Positions 48,833 through 57,630 of a stretch of 64,000 nt of DNA are shown piece after piece. Within the stretch, counting starts at the first letter, position 1. Every line of letters starts with the position of its first letter. A model generated the notes under the pieces. That model was not told the origin of the DNA. It saw nothing but the letters and a program-made list of their open reading frames with translations, and did not search any database. A program made the position numbers and the translations under genes. Source of the stretch: Thalassotalea algicola (lineage in GTDB: Bacteria > Pseudomonadota > Gammaproteobacteria > Enterobacterales > Alteromonadaceae); contig NZ_JABBXH010000001.1 of NCBI RefSeq assembly GCF_012932965.1, positions 310,001-374,000 on the forward strand. Direction: 5' to 3'.

Positions 48833-49335
48833 TTTCGCTGCAAAGTTCTCCGGTGCATTGAAAGCTGTCTCGCCGCAGCCGAAATATTACCTTCATTGAT
48901 TTTTAATACTTGTTGCAGATGTTCCCACTCTGCTTGTTCCGCTGATAATGGCTCGCTAGTATTATCACTACCAACTTTAGTACTTTTAGTCATGCCAATA
49001 GCAGTTAAAATAGTCGCAACATCCGCAGGCTTCGCGAGATAATCATCCGCGCCTAGTTTAATTGCATCAACCGCCGTAGCAATACTCGCATAACCAGTAA
49101 GTAAAACAATTCGAGCATCTGGCAAAACATTTCTAATTGGCGTAATTAAATTTAAGCCACTGTCACCGTCTAAATGCATATCAAGTAAAACTGCATCAGG
49201 TAAGTGTTTTCGAGTCATCAATAAAGCATCTGTCGAATTGCTCGCATGTTCAACTTGAAGCCCATGTTTAGCTAGGCGTCTACAAAGGGTTGTAGCAAAC
49301 GCTTCATCATCTTCAACAATCAGCAACTTTGTCAT
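48805..49335 (-). CDS. RegA/PrrA/ActR-type response regulator
   Basis: 176 residues. Receiver domain with EDDEAFA, phospho-acceptor in AVLLDMHLDGDSGL, LTGYAS and the Lys in YLAKPAD. A short linker leads to a Fis-type HTH (ISAAARQLSMHRRTLQRKL), which is the RegA family signature. RegA proteins control redox-dependent genes of respiration, photosynthesis or nitrogen use. Overlaps the kinase gene by 4 bp (ATGA), so they are co-translated partners. Receptor input is the RegB-like kinase. Confidence 0.92.
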   Translation of the reverse strand: MTKLLIVEDDEAFATTLCRRLAKHGLQVEHASNSTDALLMTRKHLPDAVLLDMHLDGDSGLNLITPIRNVLPDARIVLLTGYASIATAVDAIKLGADDYLAKPADVATILTAIGMTKSTKVGSDNTSEPLSAEQAEWEHLQQVLKINEGNISAAARQLSMHRRTLQRKLKKRPSNH

Positions 49336-50561
49336 ACAGCCCCCTCTACAATTGGTATTGAGATATTGACTTGAGCGCCATCAGAATGGTTAGCAAGTTC
49401 CAGCTTGCCATTAATTCGTTCTAGGCTCGCATTACTTAATAATACTGAAATTCCTAACCCTTGTTCACTTGCTTGCGGATACGCGCCTAACTGTGACGTC
49501 TGCTCTGCTAAAAATCCTTTGCCAAAATCTTTAATTGCCAAACGCCAAGTTTCATCAACTATGCTAGTTGAAACATTAATTTGGTTTTTATCAGTATGTT
49601 TATTTGCCTCTACAGCATTATCAATAATGTTAACGATGGCAGGGATCAAAGCACCATCAGCTTCAATTACGGTTTCAGCGCATTCTGAAAGGAACTGAAA
49701 TTTACATTGTGGATAGTTCAATTGGCAATGGTGTTTAATCTGTTTAAATAACTTTTCGCTACTTACCCGTTGTTTTTGATTGGTTTTAATTTGCTCAGTA
49801 GTTTGTCGAAATGCGTGTAAATTTTCACTACACCTTGCTACTTGTTTAACTAGATCTTCAATTACTTCTGGCTGATGTTCATCGCTTTCTTGTAATTCTT
49901 CGACAAGTAGGTTTATCGTTGCAAGTGGCGTTGCTAAATCATGAGTCACTTGTGCTGAAGCGACACCTAGTGCCATTATGCGTTCTTGTTTTAATTGCTC
50001 TTCACGATAGCGAGCTATAGTAGCCTCTCTTTGAGTTATCATCTGTGCTAACTGCCCAACAACTACCGAGACAACAAGTGCAGAAAACAGGAAGTTTATC
50101 CACATGCCAATAAAGTGTCCTTCCATATTGCCATGCATTACATGCATCGGCATCGCCCATAAAAGCAAACTATAAGTACCTACAGCGGCAACTGCTACTA
50201 ATAGCATTCGCAAATATGATAACGAAACGGCCGCAATAGCTATTGGAATTAGTAGCAATGAAACAAAAGCATTGGTAGCGCCGCCACTAAAATATAAAAG
50301 GCAACCTAAAAATACGACGTCAGCAAGTAATTGTATAACAATATGCTTAGCGCCTTTTGTCGCCCTTAACTTATAAAACCAAAAACAGAGACCATTAAAA
50401 ACAACTTCAATAGTAATAATGGTAAATAAAGGCACCCAAGGTAACTCATAACCTAATGCTAGATTTACAAATAACACTAAACCTAATTGGGTAACGATAG
50501 AAATTGCACGAAGCGCTAGGATTAACTCAAGCACTGACAAACGTTTTAAATTGGTAAGCAT
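49332..50561 (-). CDS. RegB/PrrB/ActS-type redox sensor histidine kinase
   Basis: 409 residues with six membrane helices (~20-190). The ring-shaped quinone motif GGXXNPF of RegB appears as GGATNAF between helices. H-box: QVTHDLATPLATI; a cysteine in KQVARCSENL corresponds in position to the redox-active Cys of RegB. ATPase with N box (IIDNAVEAN) and KDFGKGF. It autophosphorylates in response to quinone pool or thiol state in known systems. The motif Pro-to-Ala change may alter quinone binding. Partner regulator overlaps downstream. Confidence 0.9.
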   Translation of the reverse strand: MLTNLKRLSVLELILALRAISIVTQLGLVLFVNLALGYELPWVPLFTIITIEVVFNGLCFWFYKLRATKGAKHIVIQLLADVVFLGCLLYFSGGATNAFVSLLLIPIAIAAVSLSYLRMLLVAVAAVGTYSLLLWAMPMHVMHGNMEGHFIGMWINFLFSALVVSVVVGQLAQMITQREATIARYREEQLKQERIMALGVASAQVTHDLATPLATINLLVEELQESDEHQPEVIEDLVKQVARCSENLHAFRQTTEQIKTNQKQRVSSEKLFKQIKHHCQLNYPQCKFQFLSECAETVIEADGALIPAIVNIIDNAVEANKHTDKNQINVSTSIVDETWRLAIKDFGKGFLAEQTSQLGAYPQASEQGLGISVLLSNASLERINGKLELANHSDGAQVNISIPIVEGAV

Positions 50562-50628
50562 ATGAAAATTAGATTCTTATTTAGTAAAATGACTATACCG
50601 AAAAACCAAGTAGCTCTCTATGGCTCTT

Positions 50629-51216
50629 TTAATTAGTAAGCTGCTTAGTTGCAATAAAGGCTCCTCTTAGTTCACCTAATTTGAAGCCAACTGCGACATC
50701 ATTTGGATACTGTAAATTTAGAGCGCTTTTGACTTCAGGTTTTATATTGCTGCCGTGACAATTTAAACAAAGTTTTCCAGTTGGAATTGCCTTGGCAAAT
50801 TTATAGACCTGTTTGCCATCGCTTTGCTGAATAATTTCACTGCTCATCAACTTTTTAGGTTTCACACCTTCAGCTAGTTGCTTTTCAAATTTGATGAGTT
50901 GCTTTCTCTGCCAATTATCCGCTGCATTATCTGTATTTCGAAGTTTTAAGCTAGTACGGCCAATAGTCCAACCATCTGTCGAGTATGAATGGGCAATATC
51001 ATTTGCCACTTCTTGACAGATCCTCATGCCGTGCACTAAACCTCCTTGTTTAACACCAGCTTGTAAAGTAGATTTTAATTGTTTAGCAAATAGTTGAATC
51101 TTTTGTTTTGCCTCACCATTTAGCTGATGTTCAGTTTCTTGTTGTGATGTATTTGCAAACGATATCAATGGGAAAATTAGCGTAAAGAATAGCAAAAAGT
51201 GCAATGCTTTTTTCAT
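50629..51216 (-). CDS. Exported c-type haem protein, DUF3365/Tll0287-like
   Basis: 195 residues. Signal peptide 1-21 (ending ISFA). The DUF3365 haem-PAS-like domain shows MRICQEVANDIAHSYS, GWTIGRTSLKLRNTDNAAD and one haem c motif, CLNCHGS (~residue 152). This family senses or binds gas or redox ligands in the periplasm and is commonly fused to signalling domains; here it stands alone. It is 67 bp upstream of the RegB-like kinase, same strand, so it may feed the kinase. Confidence 0.88.
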   Translation of the reverse strand: MKKALHFLLFFTLIFPLISFANTSQQETEHQLNGEAKQKIQLFAKQLKSTLQAGVKQGGLVHGMRICQEVANDIAHSYSTDGWTIGRTSLKLRNTDNAADNWQRKQLIKFEKQLAEGVKPKKLMSSEIIQQSDGKQVYKFAKAIPTGKLCLNCHGSNIKPEVKSALNLQYPNDVAVGFKLGELRGAFIATKQLTN

Positions 51217-51287
51217 TTAAGAACCCTCTAAATTATTTAGTTAACCTAGCCATAGAAAATCCAAAGATATAGATACTTTGGCAATAA

Positions 51288-53264
51288 TCAGTTAGTCGAT
51301 TGTCTAATACCGTCATAATTAATATTGACAATATCAATTAGCGGTAAGGGCTTGCTAAATAAGTACCCTTGACAACAATCGCAACTTTGCTGCGCCAACA
51401 AAGATAACTGCTCTTGTGTTTCCACTCCTTCAGCGACTGTTTTCAATTGTAAGCTATGGGCCAGTGCAATAATTCCAGACGCAATTTCTTCGTCTTTTAC
51501 CTGCTCACAAACGTGTTGAATGAATGTTCTATCAATTTTCAAGGTATTAACCGGTAAGTCTTTTAAGTAACTAAAACTAGAATAACCAGTGCCAAAGTCA
51601 TCAATTGCTACTGTTATTCCCATGTTTTGTAACGATTGTAGCAACTGTTTTTTCTCATCAATGTCATCCATAAGCATACTTTCCGTAATTTCTACTTCGA
51701 TATTAGTCGGGCTTACCTGGTGTACCTCGCAACTTTCTTTCAAAGTTTTAACTAGTTCAGTATTACATAATTGTCTGGTGGATATGTTGATCGCCACCCT
51801 AATATTAGCGTGTGTATGTGCTATGAGGGTGTTTATATCTTTACAGACCTGCGTGATAACCCACTTCCCTATTTTATCAATAAGGCCCGTCGCCTCAGCC
51901 AGAGGTATAAATACAACGGGGGAAATATTTCCTTGTTCATCATCGTACCAACGGATTAACGCTTCAAAGCCAATCAAGCGTTTAGTTTTAATGTCAAACT
52001 GTGGCTGATAATGCAATTCAAAAGCACCTCGCTCTATTGCACTTTTCAATTTTTGCTCAAGCTTTAAGTTGGCAATAGCGTTATCATTAAGTGTCTTATC
52101 AAAAAACTTAAATGAATTCTTTCCAACCGCTTTTACGTGATACATCGCTAGATCAGCATATTTTAATAACGTTGAAAAATCTCTTGAGTCATCTGGAAGC
52201 AACGTAATGCCTATACTTACACTTACATTAACTTCATGACCTTGAATTATTGCAGGTTTAGTTATTTTCTCGATAATTTTTTCAGCAATTTGTCGTGCTT
52301 TGAGATCATTTTCAACATTCACCAGCAGTAAATTAAACTCATCACCACCGATACGAGATAGCATGTCGGTTGAGCGGATACAGCTAAGTATTCGTTGACT
52401 AATTTCAATCAGTAGCTCGTCACCTATATCATGACCTAACGAATCATTTATTCGCTTGAAGTTATCAATATCTATGTAAAAAACACCATAGGTTTCACCA
52501 TTTCTAGCGCTATTTTCAATCGCTGATTCCAAATATTCCTTGAATAGACGTCGATTAGGAAGTTGAGTCAGCGCATCGTAATACGCATGACGCTCTACTT
52601 CTTTATGTGTATCCAATAATTTAGCGTGAACATATTGTAGTTGTTGAACGCCTGCCTTCACTCTAAATAAGATGTAGGCTATCAAGGGTAATCCTATCAG
52701 TACCGTTATTAATGTGGCTGCTTCAATAACAGAATCAACACGAGAAAACTCAATATAATGTTGTTCCGTACTATTACCTCTTTCATGTTGATGAAGCAGG
52801 TTTATTTGTCTTGCACTGTGCATTGCGCTATCCAAATAACGTCTTATTTCCTGTAATTCCCCTCGAGACAAATTTTCAATAACTTGATTGATTTGTTTAT
52901 TCAAGCGTTTGACAGATTGTTGAAATTTCAATTGCTGATAACGTTGTTGTAGGAGGTTAATTTTATGAAGGATCCGCTTTAGTTGCTCTGCTTTTTTTTG
53001 CGGACTATCAATATGAATAGGCCGACCGTAATTAGCGGACAATTCAAATTTTAGGGCTTGTAAAGCTTCTGTTAAATTGAAAGTTTCAGCGATGCTTTTA
53101 TCATAATAATTTAAAATAACATCCTGCTGTTGTCTTAGTTGTTGATTAAAACCATCAAGCACGAACAACACTATAGCAATGAATATGACCACCCCTATAG
53201 ATAAGGCATATAACAATTTTAGCGTTGGATCTTTGGCAATCCCTGCCTCTTTTACATCCGACAT
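51288..53264 (-). CDS. Membrane GGDEF-EAL protein (c-di-GMP cyclase/phosphodiesterase)
   Basis: 658 residues. Two membrane helices (~18-38 and ~183-203) flank a helical periplasmic domain rich in Gln. GGDEF is intact (RIGGDEFNLLL) with RSTD placed as an I-site. EAL is intact: FEALIRW, EITESMLMDD, DDFGTGYSSFSYLK, and AEGVETQEQL. Both activities are possible, so control by the periplasmic domain is expected. Start lies 4 bp after the PhnD-like gene, so the two are translated together; the binding protein may be the sensor for this enzyme. Confidence 0.92.
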   Translation of the reverse strand: MSDVKEAGIAKDPTLKLLYALSIGVVIFIAIVLFVLDGFNQQLRQQQDVILNYYDKSIAETFNLTEALQALKFELSANYGRPIHIDSPQKKAEQLKRILHKINLLQQRYQQLKFQQSVKRLNKQINQVIENLSRGELQEIRRYLDSAMHSARQINLLHQHERGNSTEQHYIEFSRVDSVIEAATLITVLIGLPLIAYILFRVKAGVQQLQYVHAKLLDTHKEVERHAYYDALTQLPNRRLFKEYLESAIENSARNGETYGVFYIDIDNFKRINDSLGHDIGDELLIEISQRILSCIRSTDMLSRIGGDEFNLLLVNVENDLKARQIAEKIIEKITKPAIIQGHEVNVSVSIGITLLPDDSRDFSTLLKYADLAMYHVKAVGKNSFKFFDKTLNDNAIANLKLEQKLKSAIERGAFELHYQPQFDIKTKRLIGFEALIRWYDDEQGNISPVVFIPLAEATGLIDKIGKWVITQVCKDINTLIAHTHANIRVAINISTRQLCNTELVKTLKESCEVHQVSPTNIEVEITESMLMDDIDEKKQLLQSLQNMGITVAIDDFGTGYSSFSYLKDLPVNTLKIDRTFIQHVCEQVKDEEIASGIIALAHSLQLKTVAEGVETQEQLSLLAQQSCDCCQGYLFSKPLPLIDIVNINYDGIRQSTN

Positions 53265-53268
53265 ATTT

Positions 53269-54144
53269 CTAATCTTCTTTCATTTCTATTAACATGAGAG
53301 CCTGTTTAAGCTCATCAAAATCTTCTATTGACGCAGGATAGAAAGCTTCTGCAGATTGCTTGCTTAAGATTGCTTTTCCAGTTTCAGTCTCTGATGTGAT
53401 AGATAAAAAAGCGTCAATAATTTTTTGATTAAACTCTTCGTCAAAATTAGGTTGAATAGCCCAAACATAATCAGGGTATGGAGGTGATTGTCGAATCACC
53501 ATCAGTTGCTTACCAATTGCGGGCTTGCTTGTTAGCATTGTCTCGTACACTTGGCTATTGAGCACGCCTGCTGCAACTTCCCTATTTACCACCATATTAA
53601 TGGTTTCAGTATGAGAACCGCTAAATATAACACTTGAAAAAAATTCTTCAGGAGTTATTCCTTGTCGCTTCATATAAAAGCGCGGCATGATGTGACCAGA
53701 GGTAGATAAACTTGAACCAAAAGCGAAGCTTTTTCCTTTTAACATTCTTAAGTTTGTTAGTTCACTATCTCTTCTTACAATTAAATAACTTACAAAGTTT
53801 AAATCTATATTGCGCATAGCCAATGGAATTGCATTATTTTTGTTTGAGGCTTTAATAAAAGTAACCCCACCAAACAATGCCAAATCTATTTTGTTTTTTT
53901 CAAATTTATCGATGAAATCATCATAATTTGCTGGAATAACAACTTTATAATCAACCGCTAATTTGGCCGATATAAACGCTAACAGCGGTTGATGAACTTC
54001 CATTAATTGCTCAGGCTCACGATCTGGCAAAAGCCCAATAACAAGTTGTTTTGGCTGTTCAGCTTTTTTTGGAAGGGGGTTACAAGAAGCAACAGCGAAC
54101 AATAACATCAGTAATGCTGCTAAAGCAGTCCATTTATAGAGCAT
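53269..54144 (-). CDS. PhnD-like periplasmic substrate-binding lipoprotein
   Basis: 291 residues. Lipobox VASC (Cys ~21). Phosphate/phosphonate-type binding-protein fold: VIGLLPDREPEQLMEVHQPLL, IDLALFGGVTFIKA, GKSFAFGSSLSTSGHIMPR and SHTETINMVVNREVAAGVL. No ABC permease or ATPase gene is near; the next gene is a GGDEF-EAL enzyme 4 bp away. This points to a sensing rather than transport role (inference). Confidence 0.85.
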   Translation of the reverse strand: MLYKWTALAALLMLLFAVASCNPLPKKAEQPKQLVIGLLPDREPEQLMEVHQPLLAFISAKLAVDYKVVIPANYDDFIDKFEKNKIDLALFGGVTFIKASNKNNAIPLAMRNIDLNFVSYLIVRRDSELTNLRMLKGKSFAFGSSLSTSGHIMPRFYMKRQGITPEEFFSSVIFSGSHTETINMVVNREVAAGVLNSQVYETMLTSKPAIGKQLMVIRQSPPYPDYVWAIQPNFDEEFNQKIIDAFLSITSETETGKAILSKQSAEAFYPASIEDFDELKQALMLIEMKED

Positions 54145-54450
54145 TTACAAACTAATTTAAAATAATTATTTAATAAAATTATAGAATAAATATGAGAAAA
54201 CGCGCTGAAAGTTTTACTATGGAACTGATGAATAGCATAGTCTTCAGTTGCCAATCGAAGGCTCAAGTATCTGACTAGTAAATTAAGTATATTAAATCAG
54301 ATTCCAAATACTCATATTCTTTGAGTTACAAATATGAGCCTATAAAAACAAAACGCTTGCATAGCATCAAATTTTCCCTTCATATAATAAATACAACGAG
54401 AAGTTCTCTTTATTGATACTTCTGTTACCTATTTCCAAGAGAGAAGTGCA
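54145..54450. other. Divergent intergenic region with inverted repeat and promoter-like boxes
   Basis: About 306 bases between the PhnD-like gene and the TRAP operon. It holds an 8-bp inverted repeat at 54311-54338, a TTGCAT (54357) and a TATAAT (54383) with a 20-bp spacer, longer than ideal. Confidence 0.45.
54311..54338. promoter_or_regulatory. Inverted repeat, possible operator of the TRAP operon
   Basis: CTCATATT, 12-nt gap, AATATGAG. Both arms are perfect. It sits 19 bp upstream of a -35-like TTGCAT, a fitting place for a dimeric regulator. The regulator is unknown. Confidence 0.4.
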
Positions 54451-55494
54451 TTGGCCCTTTTACAAAAACATGCCAGAACGTTTAGCTGGTTCATCACATT
54501 TATTACTGTGTGTTGCATAACAAGCTGCCAACCTAAATCAGATAATGATTTTAATATCGTATTAAGACTTAGCCATGTATTCGCGCCAAATGAAGAATTA
54601 ACCCACTTTATGGATTTAGTTTCTGCGCGTATCAAGCAAAAAACAAATGGCGCTGTCGAAGTCCTTACATTTCCTCAAGGGCAAATTGCAGCATATAAAG
54701 ACAGTGTAGAGATGGTCGTACGTGGCGCAAATTTCATCTCTGTTGAAGACCCTTCATATATCGGCGATTACGTACCTGAATTTACCGCCTTAGTTGGCCC
54801 AATGCTTTATGAGAACTATGATGAATACATTGCACTAATCAATACGCCTTTGGTTAAGAGCTGGGAAAAAAAGCTAGAAGAAAAAGGCATAAAAGTACTT
54901 TCTCTTCAGTATATCTTTGGTTTTCGAAATATCATTTCTGATCAAGTAATTAGACACCCTGATGACTTAAAAGGTATCAAACTAAGAACGCCAGGTAGTA
55001 AGTTATTCATTGAAACGCTTAACGCAATGGGCGCCACAGCAACACCATTACCTTGGGGAGAAACATTTAGCGCTGTCCAGCAAGGTGTCGTTGACGGGCT
55101 TGAAGGTTCAGAGTTCACTAATTTAGGCACAAAAGTCTATGAAACTGGCAAGAAAAACGTTGCTCTGACAAATCACTTTTTAGGCGTTTGTGGCGTCTAT
55201 ATATCTACTGAAGTTTGGCATACCATTCCTAAACAATATCAAGAGATAATCGAACAGGAGTTTGCGATTGGGGCAGATGAAATGGTCGATATGCTTAAGG
55301 CCAATCACGCTAAAGTTGTGAATGAATTAGAAGAGCATGGCGTAACATTCAACACGATTGACAGAAATGCCTTTAAAACCAAAACACGTCCATTATTTGA
55401 ATCATTGCCAGGGGTTTCGCTGAAAATGTATGAGCAAATACAAACTGAGTTAGCAAAAATTAAAGGCAAGGCACCAGTCAATGAAATCCCATAG
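54451..55494 (+). CDS. TRAP transporter solute-binding protein (DctP family), lipoprotein
   Basis: 347 residues from a TTG start with GAGAGAAG ~5 nt upstream; no later start keeps the signal peptide. Hydrophobic segment then ITSC as a lipobox (Cys ~28), so it may be lipid-anchored, whereas most DctP proteins are soluble. Family motifs: LRLSHVFAPNEEL, FPQGQIAAYKD, GIKLRTPGSKLF (the Arg that binds the ligand carboxylate) and WGETFSAVQQGVVDGLEG. Likely ligand: an organic acid; which one cannot be told. Overlaps dctQ by 14 bp. Confidence 0.9.
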   Translation: MALLQKHARTFSWFITFITVCCITSCQPKSDNDFNIVLRLSHVFAPNEELTHFMDLVSARIKQKTNGAVEVLTFPQGQIAAYKDSVEMVVRGANFISVEDPSYIGDYVPEFTALVGPMLYENYDEYIALINTPLVKSWEKKLEEKGIKVLSLQYIFGFRNIISDQVIRHPDDLKGIKLRTPGSKLFIETLNAMGATATPLPWGETFSAVQQGVVDGLEGSEFTNLGTKVYETGKKNVALTNHFLGVCGVYISTEVWHTIPKQYQEIIEQEFAIGADEMVDMLKANHAKVVNELEEHGVTFNTIDRNAFKTKTRPLFESLPGVSLKMYEQIQTELAKIKGKAPVNEIP

Positions 55495-55969
55495 CAAGCT
55501 AGTTGCCAATATTGAAGAAGTACTTTGTGGCACTTTTTTAGTTGTCATGGTTGGTTTAGTTATCATTAACGTTTTCTTACGTTACTTAACTAATTATTCA
55601 TTATTTTGGGCTGAAGAAGTCGCGACAATTTGTTTCGTGTGGGCCGTTTTTTTAGGAGCGAGTGCCACATACAAAAGAAAGCTAGATATCGGCATTGATC
55701 TTATTGTTAATCAATTATCTCAGCGTACTCAACAAAGTGTGAAGCTAATCGTATCTTGTATCTTATTAATACTAAACGTGTATATTTTTTATATTAGCAT
55801 TGTTTTTTCAATAATCGCCTTTGAAAAACCAACCGCAGTATTGGGTATCAGTTCTTTTATTGTAAACGCTTCTCTAATTGTCAGTTTCGCCTTTATTAGT
55901 TGGCATAGTCTGCGTTTTTTAGCCGCCAATTTGCGCCAATTTAGCGATAATAGCGAGGCAAACGAATAA
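55481..55969 (+). CDS. TRAP transporter small permease (DctQ)
   Basis: 162 residues with four membrane helices. Family features FLRYLTNYSLFWAEEVATIC and FLGASATYKRKLDIGID. It forms the membrane complex with DctM. Starts inside the end of dctP and its stop overlaps the dctM ATG by one base. Confidence 0.92.
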   Translation: MKSHSKLVANIEEVLCGTFLVVMVGLVIINVFLRYLTNYSLFWAEEVATICFVWAVFLGASATYKRKLDIGIDLIVNQLSQRTQQSVKLIVSCILLILNVYIFYISIVFSIIAFEKPTAVLGISSFIVNASLIVSFAFISWHSLRFLAANLRQFSDNSEANE

Positions 55970-57249
55970 TGGAATATATACCAATACTTCTTGTCTTTTT
56001 ATTATATTTTACTGGTATTCCTATTGCCTATGCTTTGCTCGGTGCGGCTTTAAGTTACTTCGTATTTTTTGACTCTGGTATGCCAGCAGATCTTGTATTA
56101 CAGCGATTCATAACCGCTACGGCATCGTTCCCTTTGTTAGCTATTCCATTCTTTATTATGGCGGGCTCAACAATGAACTATGCAGGTATAAGCAAAAAGC
56201 TAATGGAACTTGCACAAATGTTGACAGGCCATTTACCTGGAGGACTAGCACAGGTCAATGTAGTGCTAAGTACCATGATGGGCGGTATATCTGGCTCTGC
56301 AAATGCTGATGCAGCGATGCAAAGCAAAATGCTGGTTCCACAAATGCGCAGGCACGGTTACCCTGCTGCATTTTCTGCAGCGATTACTGCTGCTTCTTCA
56401 GCGATATCCCCGGTCATCCCGCCTGGAATCGTACTAATCATTTACGCATTAATTGCACAAGTGTCTGTGGCAAAAATGTTTGTTGCTGGCTATATTCCTG
56501 GTTTATTGATGGCTGGCTGTTTAATGCTAACGGTTGCGATAATCGCAAAGAAACGAGGCTATGCTGCTACGAGAAAAAAGAGGGCTTCGCTGCGCGAAGT
56601 AAGTGGACAATTTTTTGATTCATTGTGGGCGCTCGCATTACCATTTGGCATTATATTAGGATTACGTTTTGGGCTGTTCACGCCAACAGAAGCGGGTGCT
56701 ATAGCCGTATTATTCTGTGTATTAATTGGTGCGTTTGTCTACAAAGAACTTACCCTTAGCCATATAAAGCCAATACTCCTCGACACTATATATGGCACAG
56801 GCTCCGTGGTGCTTATCATCGTTGCCGCTTCGGTATTTGGCTACTACTTAACTTGGGAGCAAATACCGCAAACCTTAACTCAACTATTGCTTGATTTTAC
56901 TAATAACAAATACCTAATGTTAGCAACACTAAACATTCTACTTCTAGCGTTAGGAATGTTATTAGAAGGAGGAGCGGCAATGCTAATCATCGCTCCTTTA
57001 GTTGTGCCTATCGCCATGCAATTAGGTATCGATCCTATTCATTTTGGCATGATCATTATTGTTAACATTATGATAGGAGGAATTACTCCACCTTTTGGCT
57101 CAATGATGTTCACCACTTGTTCTATTACTAAAGTGCCTGTTACTGACTTTATTCAAGAGGTTTGGCCGTTTATATTGGCATTACTAATCGCTTTATTAGT
57201 TGTTACTTACTTACCAGACATTGTGCTGTTTCTACCTAACTTGATTTGA
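55969..57249 (+). CDS. TRAP transporter large permease (DctM)
   Basis: 426 residues with about eleven to twelve membrane helices; AIPFFIMAGSTMNYAGISKKL, GGISGSANADAAMQSKMLVP, SSAISPVIPPGIVLIIYA and MIIIVNIMIGGITPPFGSMM are typical. It is the sodium-coupled pump subunit. Last gene of the TRAP operon; a minus-strand terminator for the tRNA follows. Confidence 0.94.
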   Translation: MEYIPILLVFLLYFTGIPIAYALLGAALSYFVFFDSGMPADLVLQRFITATASFPLLAIPFFIMAGSTMNYAGISKKLMELAQMLTGHLPGGLAQVNVVLSTMMGGISGSANADAAMQSKMLVPQMRRHGYPAAFSAAITAASSAISPVIPPGIVLIIYALIAQVSVAKMFVAGYIPGLLMAGCLMLTVAIIAKKRGYAATRKKRASLREVSGQFFDSLWALALPFGIILGLRFGLFTPTEAGAIAVLFCVLIGAFVYKELTLSHIKPILLDTIYGTGSVVLIIVAASVFGYYLTWEQIPQTLTQLLLDFTNNKYLMLATLNILLLALGMLLEGGAAMLIIAPLVVPIAMQLGIDPIHFGMIIIVNIMIGGITPPFGSMMFTTCSITKVPVTDFIQEVWPFILALLIALLVVTYLPDIVLFLPNLI

Positions 57250-57287
57250 TGAAGTTTAAGATTCTTATCGCATCAAAATCTAGACAC

Positions 57288-57310
57288 AAAAAAACCAGCT
57301 AAATAGCTGG
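57288..57310 (-). terminator. Terminator of tRNA-Leu
   Basis: CCAGCTA / TAGCTGG stem with 2-nt (effectively 4-nt) loop, followed by T7 on the minus strand, ~30 bp after the tRNA 3' end. Confidence 0.85.
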
Positions 57311-57340
57311 CTTATTGTGATTAATCTAATGAAAGATTAA

Positions 57341-57427
57341 TGGTACCGGAGGCCGGACTTGAACCGGCACGCTTTTAACGGCGGGGGATTTTGAATCCCC
57401 TGTGTCTACCAATTCCACCACTCCGGC
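57341..57427 (-). tRNA. tRNA-Leu (anticodon CAA)
   Basis: 87 nt including an encoded CCA. Acceptor GCCGGAG pairs with CTCCGGT (one G-U at the end). Anticodon arm GGGGA-TTCAAAA-TCCCC gives CAA, reading UUG. The long variable arm marks a class II tRNA, and the T arm is GCCGGTTCAAGTCCGGC. Confidence 0.97.
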
Positions 57428-57463
57428 AACACATGCCTTTCGTTTATTACGAAAGTGACTGGC

Positions 57464-57491
57464 ATTATACGAAAAGATTAAGGGTTATCAA
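57464..57491 (-). promoter_or_regulatory. Promoter of tRNA-Leu
   Basis: -35 TTGATA (57491-57486), 16-bp spacer, -10 TATAAT (57469-57464) followed by GC-rich GCC, as in stable-RNA promoters. A small hairpin CTTTCGT/ACGAAAG lies in the leader. Confidence 0.8.
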
Positions 57492-57630
57492 TCCTTTTTA
57501 TATAGATAGCTCTTTGATTGACGATAAATCAACCAATCGAGTCAGCATTTTAGTCATTATTGCAGTGACTTTGAATTTAACAGCTCTGCCACGTTATACT
57601 AACGCCGATTTTAATCCAATGAATGCCTTT

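Noticed and set aside
57391-57630. N-terminal extension of the RDD protein
   Set aside because: The extension overlaps the tRNA-Leu gene and its promoter on the opposite strand and shows no domain; starts at 57619/57631 fit the RDD family.
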